From the NCBI GenBank assembly GCA_016124585.1, contig WGNL01000030.1:1-64000 (forward strand): a stretch of DNA of 64,000 bases. The letters run 5' to 3'. Within the stretch, counting starts at the first letter, position 1. Every line of letters begins with the position of its first letter. The stretch is from Bacteroidota bacterium (GTDB taxonomy: Bacteria > Bacteroidota > Bacteroidia > Chitinophagales > Saprospiraceae). The position numbers and the translations under genes are program-made. A model generated the notes under the pieces. The model had not been told where the DNA came from, searched no databases, and saw nothing but the letters and a program-made list of their open reading frames with translations. Positions 10,282-18,283 of this stretch are shown piece by piece.

Positions 10282-10386
10282 ATGAGAACCTCGACTGAAA
10301 AATTCCTGTATTCCAATTGCCCGTTGTCGCTCAGTGAATGGGCCTACAATTTAGGAGAGCGATGTTGTCAGGATATGATGGCTTGA
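10282..10386 (+). CDS. Possible 34-aa cysteine-containing leader peptide
   Basis: An ATG-TGA frame in the 330-nt leader between the predicted promoter (about 10220) and the TonB receptor start. It includes an early SNC and a closing RCCQDMMA, three cysteines in 34 residues. Short Cys-bearing leader ORFs regulate sulfur genes in some bacteria by translation-coupled attenuation; that this one does so is inference. A candidate attenuator hairpin lies 57 nt downstream of the stop. Confidence 0.25.
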   Translation: MRTSTEKFLYSNCPLSLSEWAYNLGERCCQDMMA

Positions 10387-10442
10387 TGCTGCCGCACCAA
10401 GCTTATTTCCATTAATTAAACAAGCTTATCATCATTAAATCC

Positions 10443-10463
10443 CCAAGTGGCATATCCGCTTGG
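10443..10463 (+). promoter_or_regulatory. Leader hairpin upstream of TonB receptor
   Basis: CCAAGTGG-catat-CCGCTTGG, an 8-bp stem with one G·U pair and a 5-nt loop, followed by ccaggctttta. It lies 87 nt before the receptor ATG and after the small Cys ORF. The weak T-rich tail makes it only a possible attenuator. No known riboswitch class was recognised in the leader. Confidence 0.35.
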
Positions 10464-10549
10464 CCAGGCTTTTATTATCCATTGTTTTGAGCCAAAACCC
10501 TTGGTGTCATTGCATGGAGTGATCATTTATTGTCTTAAATCTGCGACTT

Positions 10550-13423
10550 ATGAAATCATTTTTATTCAAAAACATCATGGTTATAGCATTCGCATTGATT
10601 CCAAGTGCCATGCTATTTTCGCAAGAAGAATTAATCCAAGTATCAGGCACCGTACTGGATGTGGACAACAAGCTTCCATTGCCAGGTGCAAACGTTCTGA
10701 TAAAAAACACGGAAACAGGAACCGTGGCGGATGAAAAAGGCCAATTCGAACTCACCACATGCCTAAAATTCCCTTTTACCATCATCATCAGCAGCGTGGG
10801 CTTCGAGACCCGTGAAATCGAAGTGCTGAACAGCCAAAGCCCCATTTCCATTGCGCTGAATACCCAGAACATTCTCGCCAAGGAAGTCGTCATTTCGGCG
10901 AGTAGGGTGGAGGAGCGCATCTTGCAATCCCCTGTCGCCATTGAGAAACTGGACATCCGGGCGATTCGGGAGACGCCAGCGCCCAGTTTTTACGATGCCT
11001 TGGAGAACGTGAAAGGGGTGCAGATGCTCACCTCCAGCCTTACTTTCAAAGTGCCAAACACCCGTGGCTTCAACGTGCCGAACAATTTCCGCTTCATGCA
11101 GCTGGTGGATGGCGTGGACATGCAGGCGTCCACCTTGGGCGTGCCTATCGGCAATGCCATCGGTCCAACGGAACTGGACATCTTGGCGGTGGAAATCACG
11201 CCTGGGGCAGCCTCAGCGCTGTACGGCATGAACGCCATCAACGGCTTGGCGACGATGCAGACCAAAAGCCCTTTCGTGCACCAAGGATTGAGTGTTTACC
11301 AAAAAACGGGTGTGAACCACGTGGACGGCATTGACCGTGACCCCAGCCCTTTGACGGAAACAGCAGTGCGCTTCGCAAAGGCTTTCAACGACAAATTTGC
11401 CTTTAAACTCAACGCCAGCTACCTGCACGGAACTGACTGGATTGCCGACACCCAAAACGACCAAAACCCGCAAAACAAACCCACCGCCAACCCCAATTTC
11501 CCCGAACTCAGTGGCGAGAACAACCCCGCCGCTGACTACTGGAGCACCTACGCCGACGACCGCCAAGCCCGCTCCAATATCACCATAGATTACAAAGGCC
11601 AACCGGAGACCTTCATCGTTGCTCGCACGGGCTACCAAGAGAAAGATTTGGTACACCCCGATGTGAGCAACCTGAAGTTCGATGGCGGGCTTTACTACCG
11701 TTTTACCCCAAAAACAGAAATCAACTACGGCTACCGTTTTGGGCAAATGGACGGCGTGTTCCAACGGGGAAACCGCATCCAACTCGACAACGTGCAGGTA
11801 CAGAATCACAAGCTCGAATTGCGCAGCACCAACCTCACCGTGCGGGCCTACGCACTGCTGGAAACCACGGGCAACTCCTACAACCTGAACCCGCTGGCCT
11901 ACAGCCTCGACCTCAGCCATGCCTCCAACGCTGTGTGGGCGGGTGTTTTTAAAGAAGAATTACAGAAGCAGGTGGACGCCGATGTGCCGTTGGCAGATGC
12001 AATGAAGCTGGCTAGAATAGCCGCCGATGCTGGCCGTGCAGAACCGGGCACCAAAGAGTTTGAGGAGTTGAAAAACACGATTGTGAAATCGAACAACTGG
12101 GACCATATCGCCAATTTGCCGACTGGCGCACCCAATGGCGGCGCAGCGCTTTTGCAGAAAAGCCGCACCTACCACACGGACTTCCAGTACAACCTTAGCC
12201 AAGTGAAATGGGCCGACATCATCCTCGGTGGCGACTACCGCCGCTATGTGGTGATACCTGATGGCAACACGTTCGTGGACTTCGATCGCCCCGTAGCGGA
12301 GCGGAGTACCCCGCTGGCGGATGGCTCTTTCGGGGAGAACCAGATTTACCAAAAAGTGGGCGGCTTCGTGCAATTGACCAAGTTGTTTTTCGATAAAAAA
12401 CTCAAGCTGAACACCTCTGGCCGCTTGGACTACAACCCGGAGTTTTCCGCTAAATTCAATCCAAGGGTCGCATTGGTTTATTCGCCCATTGAGACGCAGA
12501 ATTTCCGGGTTTCTTACCAAAACGGCTTCCGTTTTCCCGCCCTATTCGAGGCATTTTCCTTCCTGAACAATGCAAGCGTGCGCCGGGTCGGTGGCTTGGC
12601 AAGGGTAAACGAGGGCATTGGCTACAACGAAAACTCCTATACGCTTGCCTCCATTGACCTGTTCAACGCCGCCGTGAACGCCGACGTGAAAACGGGCCTC
12701 ACCAAAGAGGAAGCAGCACTGAAAAACCGCAATATCTTGGAAGTTTCCAACCTGAAATCCATGCAACCGGAGCGAATCAATTCTTTCGAGGTGGGTTATA
12801 AGTCGCTGATTTTTAAGAATAAAATCTCCATTGACTGGGACGCTTACTATAATATCTATGATGGATTTTTGGGGCAGGTGGAAGTGGCCGTGCCAAAATC
12901 TGGCAGCTTGGTCGGCTCCGATGAGGCGGTGATTGACATGCTCACCCGCTCCAAGCAAGACCGCTACCGGGTCTATACCAATGCCAAAAATACCTACCAC
13001 AGCTACGGTTCCTCGCTTGGCCTCACATGGAATTTCTTCAAAAAATACACCCTGTCGGGCAACGTGAACTACAACGACATCAAAGCGAACGAGCAGAAGG
13101 ACGTGTTCCTGAACTCCTTCAACACGCCGCTTTGGGTCACCAACCTCAGCTTCGGCAACCGGGAAGTGGCCAAGAACATCGGCTTCAATATCGTATGGCG
13201 CTGGCAGGATGAGGTGAACTGGGAAAGCACCCTCGCCAACGGCAAAGTGCCCGCCATTTCCACCTTTGATGCGCAAATCAATTTCAGGATACCGACTTGG
13301 AAGTCCATCATCAAAGTGGGCGGTACCGATATTTTCAATAAACGCTATTATCAATATGCGGCGGGGCCAACGCTCGGCGGCTTGTACTATGTGGCGTTGA
13401 CGGTGGAAGGGGCGTTTAATTAA
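10550..13423 (+). CDS. TonB-dependent outer-membrane receptor with carboxypeptidase-regulatory-like domain
   Basis: 957 aa. A signal peptide ending near MLFSQ is followed by a CarboxypepD_reg-like beta domain (about 28-110, VSGTVLDVDNKLPLPGANVL), a plug domain (about 115-240, EVVISASRVEE, GALYG-like ASALYGMNAING), and a 22-strand barrel ending in an aromatic-rich beta signal (YYVALTVEGAFN). It imports a siderophore, cofactor, metal or small organic ligand using TonB energy. No SusD partner follows, so it is not a SusCD pair. The long leader and the nearby Rrf2 gene point to regulated expression, perhaps tied to iron-sulfur or sulfur status. Confidence 0.92.
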   Translation: MKSFLFKNIMVIAFALIPSAMLFSQEELIQVSGTVLDVDNKLPLPGANVLIKNTETGTVADEKGQFELTTCLKFPFTIIISSVGFETREIEVLNSQSPISIALNTQNILAKEVVISASRVEERILQSPVAIEKLDIRAIRETPAPSFYDALENVKGVQMLTSSLTFKVPNTRGFNVPNNFRFMQLVDGVDMQASTLGVPIGNAIGPTELDILAVEITPGAASALYGMNAINGLATMQTKSPFVHQGLSVYQKTGVNHVDGIDRDPSPLTETAVRFAKAFNDKFAFKLNASYLHGTDWIADTQNDQNPQNKPTANPNFPELSGENNPAADYWSTYADDRQARSNITIDYKGQPETFIVARTGYQEKDLVHPDVSNLKFDGGLYYRFTPKTEINYGYRFGQMDGVFQRGNRIQLDNVQVQNHKLELRSTNLTVRAYALLETTGNSYNLNPLAYSLDLSHASNAVWAGVFKEELQKQVDADVPLADAMKLARIAADAGRAEPGTKEFEELKNTIVKSNNWDHIANLPTGAPNGGAALLQKSRTYHTDFQYNLSQVKWADIILGGDYRRYVVIPDGNTFVDFDRPVAERSTPLADGSFGENQIYQKVGGFVQLTKLFFDKKLKLNTSGRLDYNPEFSAKFNPRVALVYSPIETQNFRVSYQNGFRFPALFEAFSFLNNASVRRVGGLARVNEGIGYNENSYTLASIDLFNAAVNADVKTGLTKEEAALKNRNILEVSNLKSMQPERINSFEVGYKSLIFKNKISIDWDAYYNIYDGFLGQVEVAVPKSGSLVGSDEAVIDMLTRSKQDRYRVYTNAKNTYHSYGSSLGLTWNFFKKYTLSGNVNYNDIKANEQKDVFLNSFNTPLWVTNLSFGNREVAKNIGFNIVWRWQDEVNWESTLANGKVPAISTFDAQINFRIPTWKSIIKVGGTDIFNKRYYQYAAGPTLGGLYYVALTVEGAFN

Positions 13424-13530
13424 TAATTGATAATTAACAATTGATAATGGTGAATGGAGATTTGCAAGGAATTTGCCAATACCCTTCATCATTATCAATT
13501 ATCAATTATCCATTTTCAATTATCAATTAA
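13424..13530. repeat. AATTGATAATT-type AT-rich inverted repeat cluster
   Basis: Several copies of AATTGATAATT/AATTATCAATT on both sides of a short spacer (13424-13447 and about 13488-13530) can pair into a long hairpin. It lies exactly between the stop codons of two convergent genes (TonB receptor and the minus-strand hypothetical), so it may act as a bidirectional terminator. Such degenerate TTATCAATT strings are, from memory, frequent between genes in this phylum. Confidence 0.75.
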
Positions 13531-13533
13531 AAA

Positions 13534-14232
13534 TCACAGCGCCGACGCAGGCACCAAATTGGAAGCTGTGCTGCGTACATTATTGGTGCTTAAAGTAATA
13601 AGATATACACTAATAGGGGTACTAGATGGAAAACCAGAAGCCACAAACTGGAGGGTGCGGCCTTTTATCTTATAGACGCCCACGATATGGTCATTTGTGC
13701 CCACCGTATAATGCACCTCAAAGCCCTGATTGCCAGGTATAGCAGCATGTATTTTAATCAATAACTGCCCAGTCACATTGGTGGCTGTTGCACTGTCAAT
13801 CTGTGCCGCATCTATAGCCGTGCGGCGTGAACGGCCACGCTTGCTGGGCGTGAAGCCCGACAATTGTTCCAAGGCAAAATCACCACCGCATATCGTCTCC
13901 GCTTCCGGTCGTATTTCATTGAGTTTCTTGACCACCAGCGCTTTATTCTCCAGCATAATGTCATTCGTGGCCTTGGTGCTTTCATTAAAAGGCAATATAC
14001 TATCCCGTAGTGCATCATTTAAAGTAACGAGCGCTGCGACCGCTGTAGCAAGGCTTGAAAATACACTATTGCCAAGGCCATTGATGACACCTTGGGTGAA
14101 GTTTTTCAGTTTGAGTGCGCCATATTTTCCATAGTTGAATAGTAGGGCCATAAAGAGTTGGTTTAATGTGCCGGGCTTCTCGTCCCTTTCAAGCGTGATT
14201 TGAAGCACGTCGCAGTTGTTATTGTGTTGCAC
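13534..14232 (-). CDS. Hypothetical protein, helical N-terminus plus beta-rich C-terminus
   Basis: 232 aa, not recognised. There is no signal peptide. Residues about 25-110 are predicted helical and hydrophobic/polar (LFMALLFNYGKYGALKLK, NSVFSSLATAVAALVTLND). A basic SKRGRSRRT stretch follows near 130, then a beta-like part (GFEVHYTVGTNDHIVGVYKI, PISVYLITLS) reminiscent of a degraded fibronectin-III-like fold. Proteins of this size and layout occur as orphans in Bacteroidota; any link is only by general look. It sits alone, convergent with the TonB receptor and bordered on both sides by repeat DNA, which suggests an accessory gene. Confidence 0.7.
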   Translation of the reverse strand: MQHNNNCDVLQITLERDEKPGTLNQLFMALLFNYGKYGALKLKNFTQGVINGLGNSVFSSLATAVAALVTLNDALRDSILPFNESTKATNDIMLENKALVVKKLNEIRPEAETICGGDFALEQLSGFTPSKRGRSRRTAIDAAQIDSATATNVTGQLLIKIHAAIPGNQGFEVHYTVGTNDHIVGVYKIKGRTLQFVASGFPSSTPISVYLITLSTNNVRSTASNLVPASAL

Positions 14233-14479
14233 AAATTTATTTCAACAATATTTTAATTTCCTAATTCGAAATGCAGATTTCTTGTTTTTTGTGAAATATT
14301 TTGTGACGCCACAAATGGCGAATACGTAATTACAATTCAAATATGTCCCACGCAAGCAAAGGCTCAGCAACGATTGGAAAACAGTCCTGAAACATCCCGC
14401 TCCGGTCAAAAAGCCAGCAACCATAGGGGTTTCATCCTGCGGGCACTGCCAAATGCATCGTTTTTTGTACGGAATACGT

Positions 14480-14600
14480 GTTAATTTGTCCGAATTGCGA
14501 AACGATTTGTTCGCATTGCAAAGCGATTTATACGAACAAAACGCTTTGCAGCCCGCATTGCAAAACGAGCAATACGGGCTGCAAAACAATTAGTGCGGAC
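14480..14600. repeat. Degenerate 18-21-bp repeats with a strong internal hairpin
   Basis: In the 710-bp gap 14233-14942. Units built on GCATTGCAAAACGA / ATACGAACAAAACG recur about six times and read as NRFAMRT-like heptads on the minus strand. Within them, TTTGCAGCCCG (14545-14555) pairs with CGGGCTGCAAA (14575-14585), and after a one-base mismatch ATTGC pairs with GCAAT, making a stem of 11+5 bp with a 7-nt loop. The minus-strand frames here lack any gene-like start and are taken as repeat translation. The rest of the gap (14233-14479 and 14601-14900) shows nothing recognisable. Confidence 0.7.
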
Positions 14601-14942
14601 AAAACGGTGTTTATTCGTTGTTTGGAAGGGGTGGTTTTGGGGAGGGGAAGGGAGGAGGTGTGACATGGAAAGATAAGAATATCTGAAAAAAAGTGGGTTA
14701 ACTTAAGATTGGAAAAAGAATTTGAAAGTCACTTTTAGTAATAAACTTTGGCATGTAGTTCCGAGACAAATCATACCTTTTTACCTGAAGCGATTTTTAG
14801 AGGTTTAAATTTTTAAAAATTTAAGACAATATAGTTACATTTCTTAGTGTATTTGAGCAAGAAATTTGAACCTTTCAAAAATTCTTTGCGTACGAAAGAA
14901 TTAGTATTGTTGGGTAATAAAGAACATTAAATACTTTTGGAA

Positions 14943-16184
14943 ATGAAAGGAACAGAATTAATCATAAATTTTGAAAGTGATAGAGCATATTTAACAGAAG
15001 GAAAGTTTTTGATGTTTAAACAACTAAACCTTCCATCAACTATTGTCAAATTTCAGAATCCAGCATCCTTAAAGGTTAGAGTTTTGAAATATTTGCGTGA
15101 CGAAAAAAGGTTGTTTGTAGAAATCCTTTCATATAGTAATAGAAGTAATCAATTTTTGCCATCTCAGATTATAAATCATAATTCTCTTGCTGAAATTAAT
15201 GAAATTACGCTTAAAAATCAGAATACTATGAAGCTTCTGGCAATTTATACCCCAAATCAATCCTACAGGGAAATCAAATCGGTTGATGAAAAGGCTCCAG
15301 AAAGAGAAGTAAATCGAAATTCATATATTGAGACACCTAGAATCGAAAGAACTCCTCAAAAAATTATTAAGAATGAAATCTTACATATACCAATAGAAGA
15401 AGTTCGTTTTCATGATGGCTATGTGTCAATTAATGCGTTTATGTCAGTTCTTCGTAAGAATCTTGAATTAAAAATTTTAAATGTTTTCATTCGGAAAGAA
15501 TTTGACTCAATAAAGAATTATATAGCCAAAGTGTTGAAGGTTAAGAAATTTAAGTTTGAAATCAAAATACACCTTACTGACAATAAAATAGATGAAATAC
15601 AAGCAAACTGCTTTGAAGTTTCACAGATAAATCAAAGCATCCTTGAGGATGTGAAATTTGAATTTATCAAGATTGTTACTAAATCTGATTCCGAGATTGA
15701 AGTTAAGCCTTATACATTTGATGAACTTATGGAAGTTGCAATAGGTAGTAATATTGACTCAAAAATATTTTATAAAAACGAACAAGAATTCATAAATGAT
15801 TTGCTTAAAAATATTGATGCTAAACACTACAATAGTCTTCTCTTTCTTTCGGGTATACACTCTTTCTTAATAATGAAACTCAAATTCTTTCTTAAGCCGT
15901 TTTCATACATATTTTTTGTTGAGGCAGAACATGACTACTACTTTATTTGGGAAACTTATAATACAGAAGAGGCTACTTACATTTGGAGAATAAATAAAGG
16001 GAAACATCAGTTAGAGAATGCTGTTAATTATATCAATGATGAGATAAAAAACATAAAAATTAATGGAAAAAGACTATTTCTAAAATTAGCAGATGAAAAT
16101 TTTACAAGAATTTATCATGATTATTCTGATGCTAATATTGGATTTTTGAAATGGAAAAATGAACTTGAAGGTTTTTTGAAATGA
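14943..16184 (+). CDS. AT-rich hypothetical protein, first gene of a possible two-gene cassette
   Basis: 413 aa, cytoplasmic (no signal or membrane segment), not recognised. It looks three-part. An N-terminal beta-rich module (about 1-90, LIINFESDRAYLTEGKF…) is followed by a charged linker (about 95-140). A central part opens IPIEEVRFHDGYVSINAF and contains EFDSIKNYIAKVLKVKK. A C-terminal alpha/beta part contains FVEAEHDYYFIWETYN and ends IGFLKWKNELEGFLK. Codons are strongly A/T-ending, visibly unlike both flanks. A good TTG-N19-TACTTTTG promoter (14910-14939) lies immediately before the ATG, implying a leaderless message or a later start. Its partner gene follows 46 nt downstream. Confident as a gene; function unknown. 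Confidence 0.82.
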   Translation: MKGTELIINFESDRAYLTEGKFLMFKQLNLPSTIVKFQNPASLKVRVLKYLRDEKRLFVEILSYSNRSNQFLPSQIINHNSLAEINEITLKNQNTMKLLAIYTPNQSYREIKSVDEKAPEREVNRNSYIETPRIERTPQKIIKNEILHIPIEEVRFHDGYVSINAFMSVLRKNLELKILNVFIRKEFDSIKNYIAKVLKVKKFKFEIKIHLTDNKIDEIQANCFEVSQINQSILEDVKFEFIKIVTKSDSEIEVKPYTFDELMEVAIGSNIDSKIFYKNEQEFINDLLKNIDAKHYNSLLFLSGIHSFLIMKLKFFLKPFSYIFFVEAEHDYYFIWETYNTEEATYIWRINKGKHQLENAVNYINDEIKNIKINGKRLFLKLADENFTRIYHDYSDANIGFLKWKNELEGFLK

Positions 16185-16230
16185 TAATAAAAAAGCGTTA
16201 TTCTAAATAATTGGAAAATTTATCCTAAAT

Positions 16231-17187
16231 ATGGAGCCTGATTTTAAAATTAACCCTATTGCAAAAATTATTTATGATACTTACCATAAGTCAATTAAAG
16301 ATGATTTAGAATATTCTTATTTTAAGGAATTTGGTCATGCTGATAAATGGATGTGTGTAAGTGACTATGCATTTGATAAGAAAAAATCGAATAATGTGAT
16401 TACTTTTTCTTTATTCCCATATGTGATGGATATGTTTTCTCTCTCTCAATTAATCAAAATGTTATCACCGAAGGAAATAAAAAATACTTCAAAAACGAAT
16501 TTTAATTTTGTTGATTTTATAAAGATTTCACCCTTCTTAACTTTTTCTTTTATTGTCAATGATTATGAAAATCTTTTCTATGAAACTAGAGAGGCAATGA
16601 TTGAAAATTACATTTCTACCTTTGAAGGGTTATATAAAAGTGTTTCAACTATAAAATGCAATTCCATTGAAATTAAAGAATATTATGATAATGCAATTGT
16701 GAAAATAAACAAAGTGATAAATTGTTTAAAAGAAAATAAAAAAATTAGAATAATTGAGAGATTATTATTGGTGACTTCAATTGGAAGTATCTTATCAGCT
16801 CAAGTTGCCAATAGGACTAATTCAAAAATATTTTCATGGTTCTCTGATAGAGATTCGATTAATGATGTTGCAGATAATATTTCTAATGAACTTTTTCACT
16901 TATTATTTTCAGAACATTTAATTGACAATGATTGTGTTTTTGTTGCAGCACCGTCCTCTAGTAAGGATGAAGAATGGTATGGTGAAATGGTAAAGATTCC
17001 AGATTTTATTACAGGAGTTTTAGCTGATTATAATATTAATACAAAATGGGTCTCACACAAAAAATTTGAATACCCAATAAAGGAACTGTTGGCTGATAAT
17101 AACCGAAATGTTTTTATGATGAAACTTGATTTTAAAGCAGGTGATATATTAAATTGTTCAAGAATTGTTTTAAAAAAAATCGTATGA
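16231..17187 (+). CDS. AT-rich hypothetical protein, second gene of cassette (RNase H-like fold possible)
   Basis: 318 aa, cytoplasmic, not firmly recognised. An early strand-Asp-strand element (WMCVSDYAF…NNVITFSLF, about 40-60), a middle helical stretch, and a late PDFITGVLADYN (about 253-264) recall the spacing of acidic residues in DUF3800-like, RNase H-fold putative nucleases, where one Asp sits in the first strand and another in a final helix. This is weak pattern reading, not an assignment. AT-rich like its upstream partner and on the same strand, so the two are probably co-transcribed and co-transferred. No recombinase or tRNA is nearby to explain insertion. Confidence 0.8.
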   Translation: MEPDFKINPIAKIIYDTYHKSIKDDLEYSYFKEFGHADKWMCVSDYAFDKKKSNNVITFSLFPYVMDMFSLSQLIKMLSPKEIKNTSKTNFNFVDFIKISPFLTFSFIVNDYENLFYETREAMIENYISTFEGLYKSVSTIKCNSIEIKEYYDNAIVKINKVINCLKENKKIRIIERLLLVTSIGSILSAQVANRTNSKIFSWFSDRDSINDVADNISNELFHLLFSEHLIDNDCVFVAAPSSSKDEEWYGEMVKIPDFITGVLADYNINTKWVSHKKFEYPIKELLADNNRNVFMMKLDFKAGDILNCSRIVLKKIV

Positions 17188-17470
17188 ATGCTTTTTTCTA
17201 TCATTGTTTAGGATAATTTTCTTTGTCAATGTTTTGGTTGAGCAATGCTACAGATTTACACTATTCTGGTGTTTGACAATTGCATTTGACCCATATTCAA
17301 GGTTTAATAGATTCTAAAAACCTTAGCTTGTGCACCCAATTTTTGCAAACCCCAAGACCTTTCTCAAAAGAAAACCCTTCCAGTTCAAATAGATACCTTT
17401 TTTCGAATCTATCATCCTATTTATTACATTGAAAGCAGTAAAATTTCTTTCCTTTGACAAAAAACAAAAC

Positions 17471-18283
17471 ATGAAAAGCCTGCTGTACCTACTGTCATTT
17501 AGTCTATTGCTTGCGGCCTGTCATCCAAAACAAAAAGAAGGCCACTGGATTCAACTCTTCAACGGCAAAGACCTCACGGGTTGGAACATCAAAATCACCG
17601 GCCATGACCTGAACGACAATTACCTCAATACTTTTCGGGTGGAAAACGGGGTGCTGAAATGCAGCTACGATGAGTACACCAATTTCGATGACAAATTCGG
17701 GCATATCTACTACCAGAAGCCCTACTCGCATTACCGCCTACGGGTAGAGTATCGTTTCACAGGCAACCAAACGCCCGGCGGTGCCACTTGGAACGTGCGC
17801 AACAGCGGCGTCATGCTGCACTCACAGCCTGCCAGTTCCGTTACGAAGAACCAGACCTTCCCCGTCTCCCTCGAAATGCAGATGCTGGGCGGCCTCAGCG
17901 ACGGGAACGAGCGCCATACCGCCAACCTCTGCACGCCCGGCACACGGGTGGAGATAAACGGCGAACTGCGCACCGACCACTGCATCGATTCTTCCTCCAA
18001 AACCTACGATGGCGACCAATGGGTAACCGTGGAAATGCTCGTGCTCGGCGACTCGCTCATCCAGCATATCATTGATGGAAAAGTGGTTTTTGAATACAAC
18101 AAACCCATCGTGGAGGACGACGATGATGATATGGTCAAGTACCTCAATATGGAGAACACTTGGTTCGCCGACCATCGGGGCAAGCCTTTGAAAGAGGGCT
18201 ATATCGCCCTGCAGGCGGAAAGCCATCCGGTGGAGTTCAGGAAGGTGGAGTTGATGGATTTGAGCGAGGGGGTGAAGCCATAA
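17471..18283 (+). CDS. DUF1080 (3-keto-disaccharide hydrolase-like) lipoprotein
   Basis: 270 aa from the ATG at 17471, which begins a lipoprotein signal (MKSLLYLLSFSLLLAAC, Cys17); the frame extends upstream without a better start. The mature part is a concanavalin-like jelly roll with the DUF1080 opening WIQLFNGKDLTGWNIKI, the HIYYQKPYSHYRLRVEYRF strand pair, RNSGVMLHSQ, EMQMLGG and a closing GYIALQAESHPVEFRKVEL. Family members bind or hydrolyse sugars (including 3-keto-glycosides) at the cell surface. Its stop codon abuts the stop of the convergent malQ-like gene with no gap. Confidence 0.92.
   Translation: MKSLLYLLSFSLLLAACHPKQKEGHWIQLFNGKDLTGWNIKITGHDLNDNYLNTFRVENGVLKCSYDEYTNFDDKFGHIYYQKPYSHYRLRVEYRFTGNQTPGGATWNVRNSGVMLHSQPASSVTKNQTFPVSLEMQMLGGLSDGNERHTANLCTPGTRVEINGELRTDHCIDSSSKTYDGDQWVTVEMLVLGDSLIQHIIDGKVVFEYNKPIVEDDDDDMVKYLNMENTWFADHRGKPLKEGYIALQAESHPVEFRKVELMDLSEGVKP

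Noticed and set aside
10220-10549. Known riboswitch (SAM, cobalamin, TPP) in the TonB leader
   Set aside because: None of the conserved boxes of these classes was found by eye.
11213-11920. 235-codon minus-strand frame inside the TonB receptor
   Set aside because: Antisense to the conserved plug/barrel; valine/glycine-rich shadow.
12542-13498. 318-codon minus-strand frame at the end of the TonB receptor
   Set aside because: Antisense to the barrel and runs through the downstream repeat; no recognisable domain.
13424-13530. Transposon end repeats
   Set aside because: AATTGATAATT strings are many, degenerate and lie exactly between convergent stops; no transposase or target duplication seen.
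14242-14589. Cys-rich 115-codon minus-strand frame
   Set aside because: It runs through the heptad-like repeat and hairpin DNA, has no believable start, and its cysteines come from the repeat.
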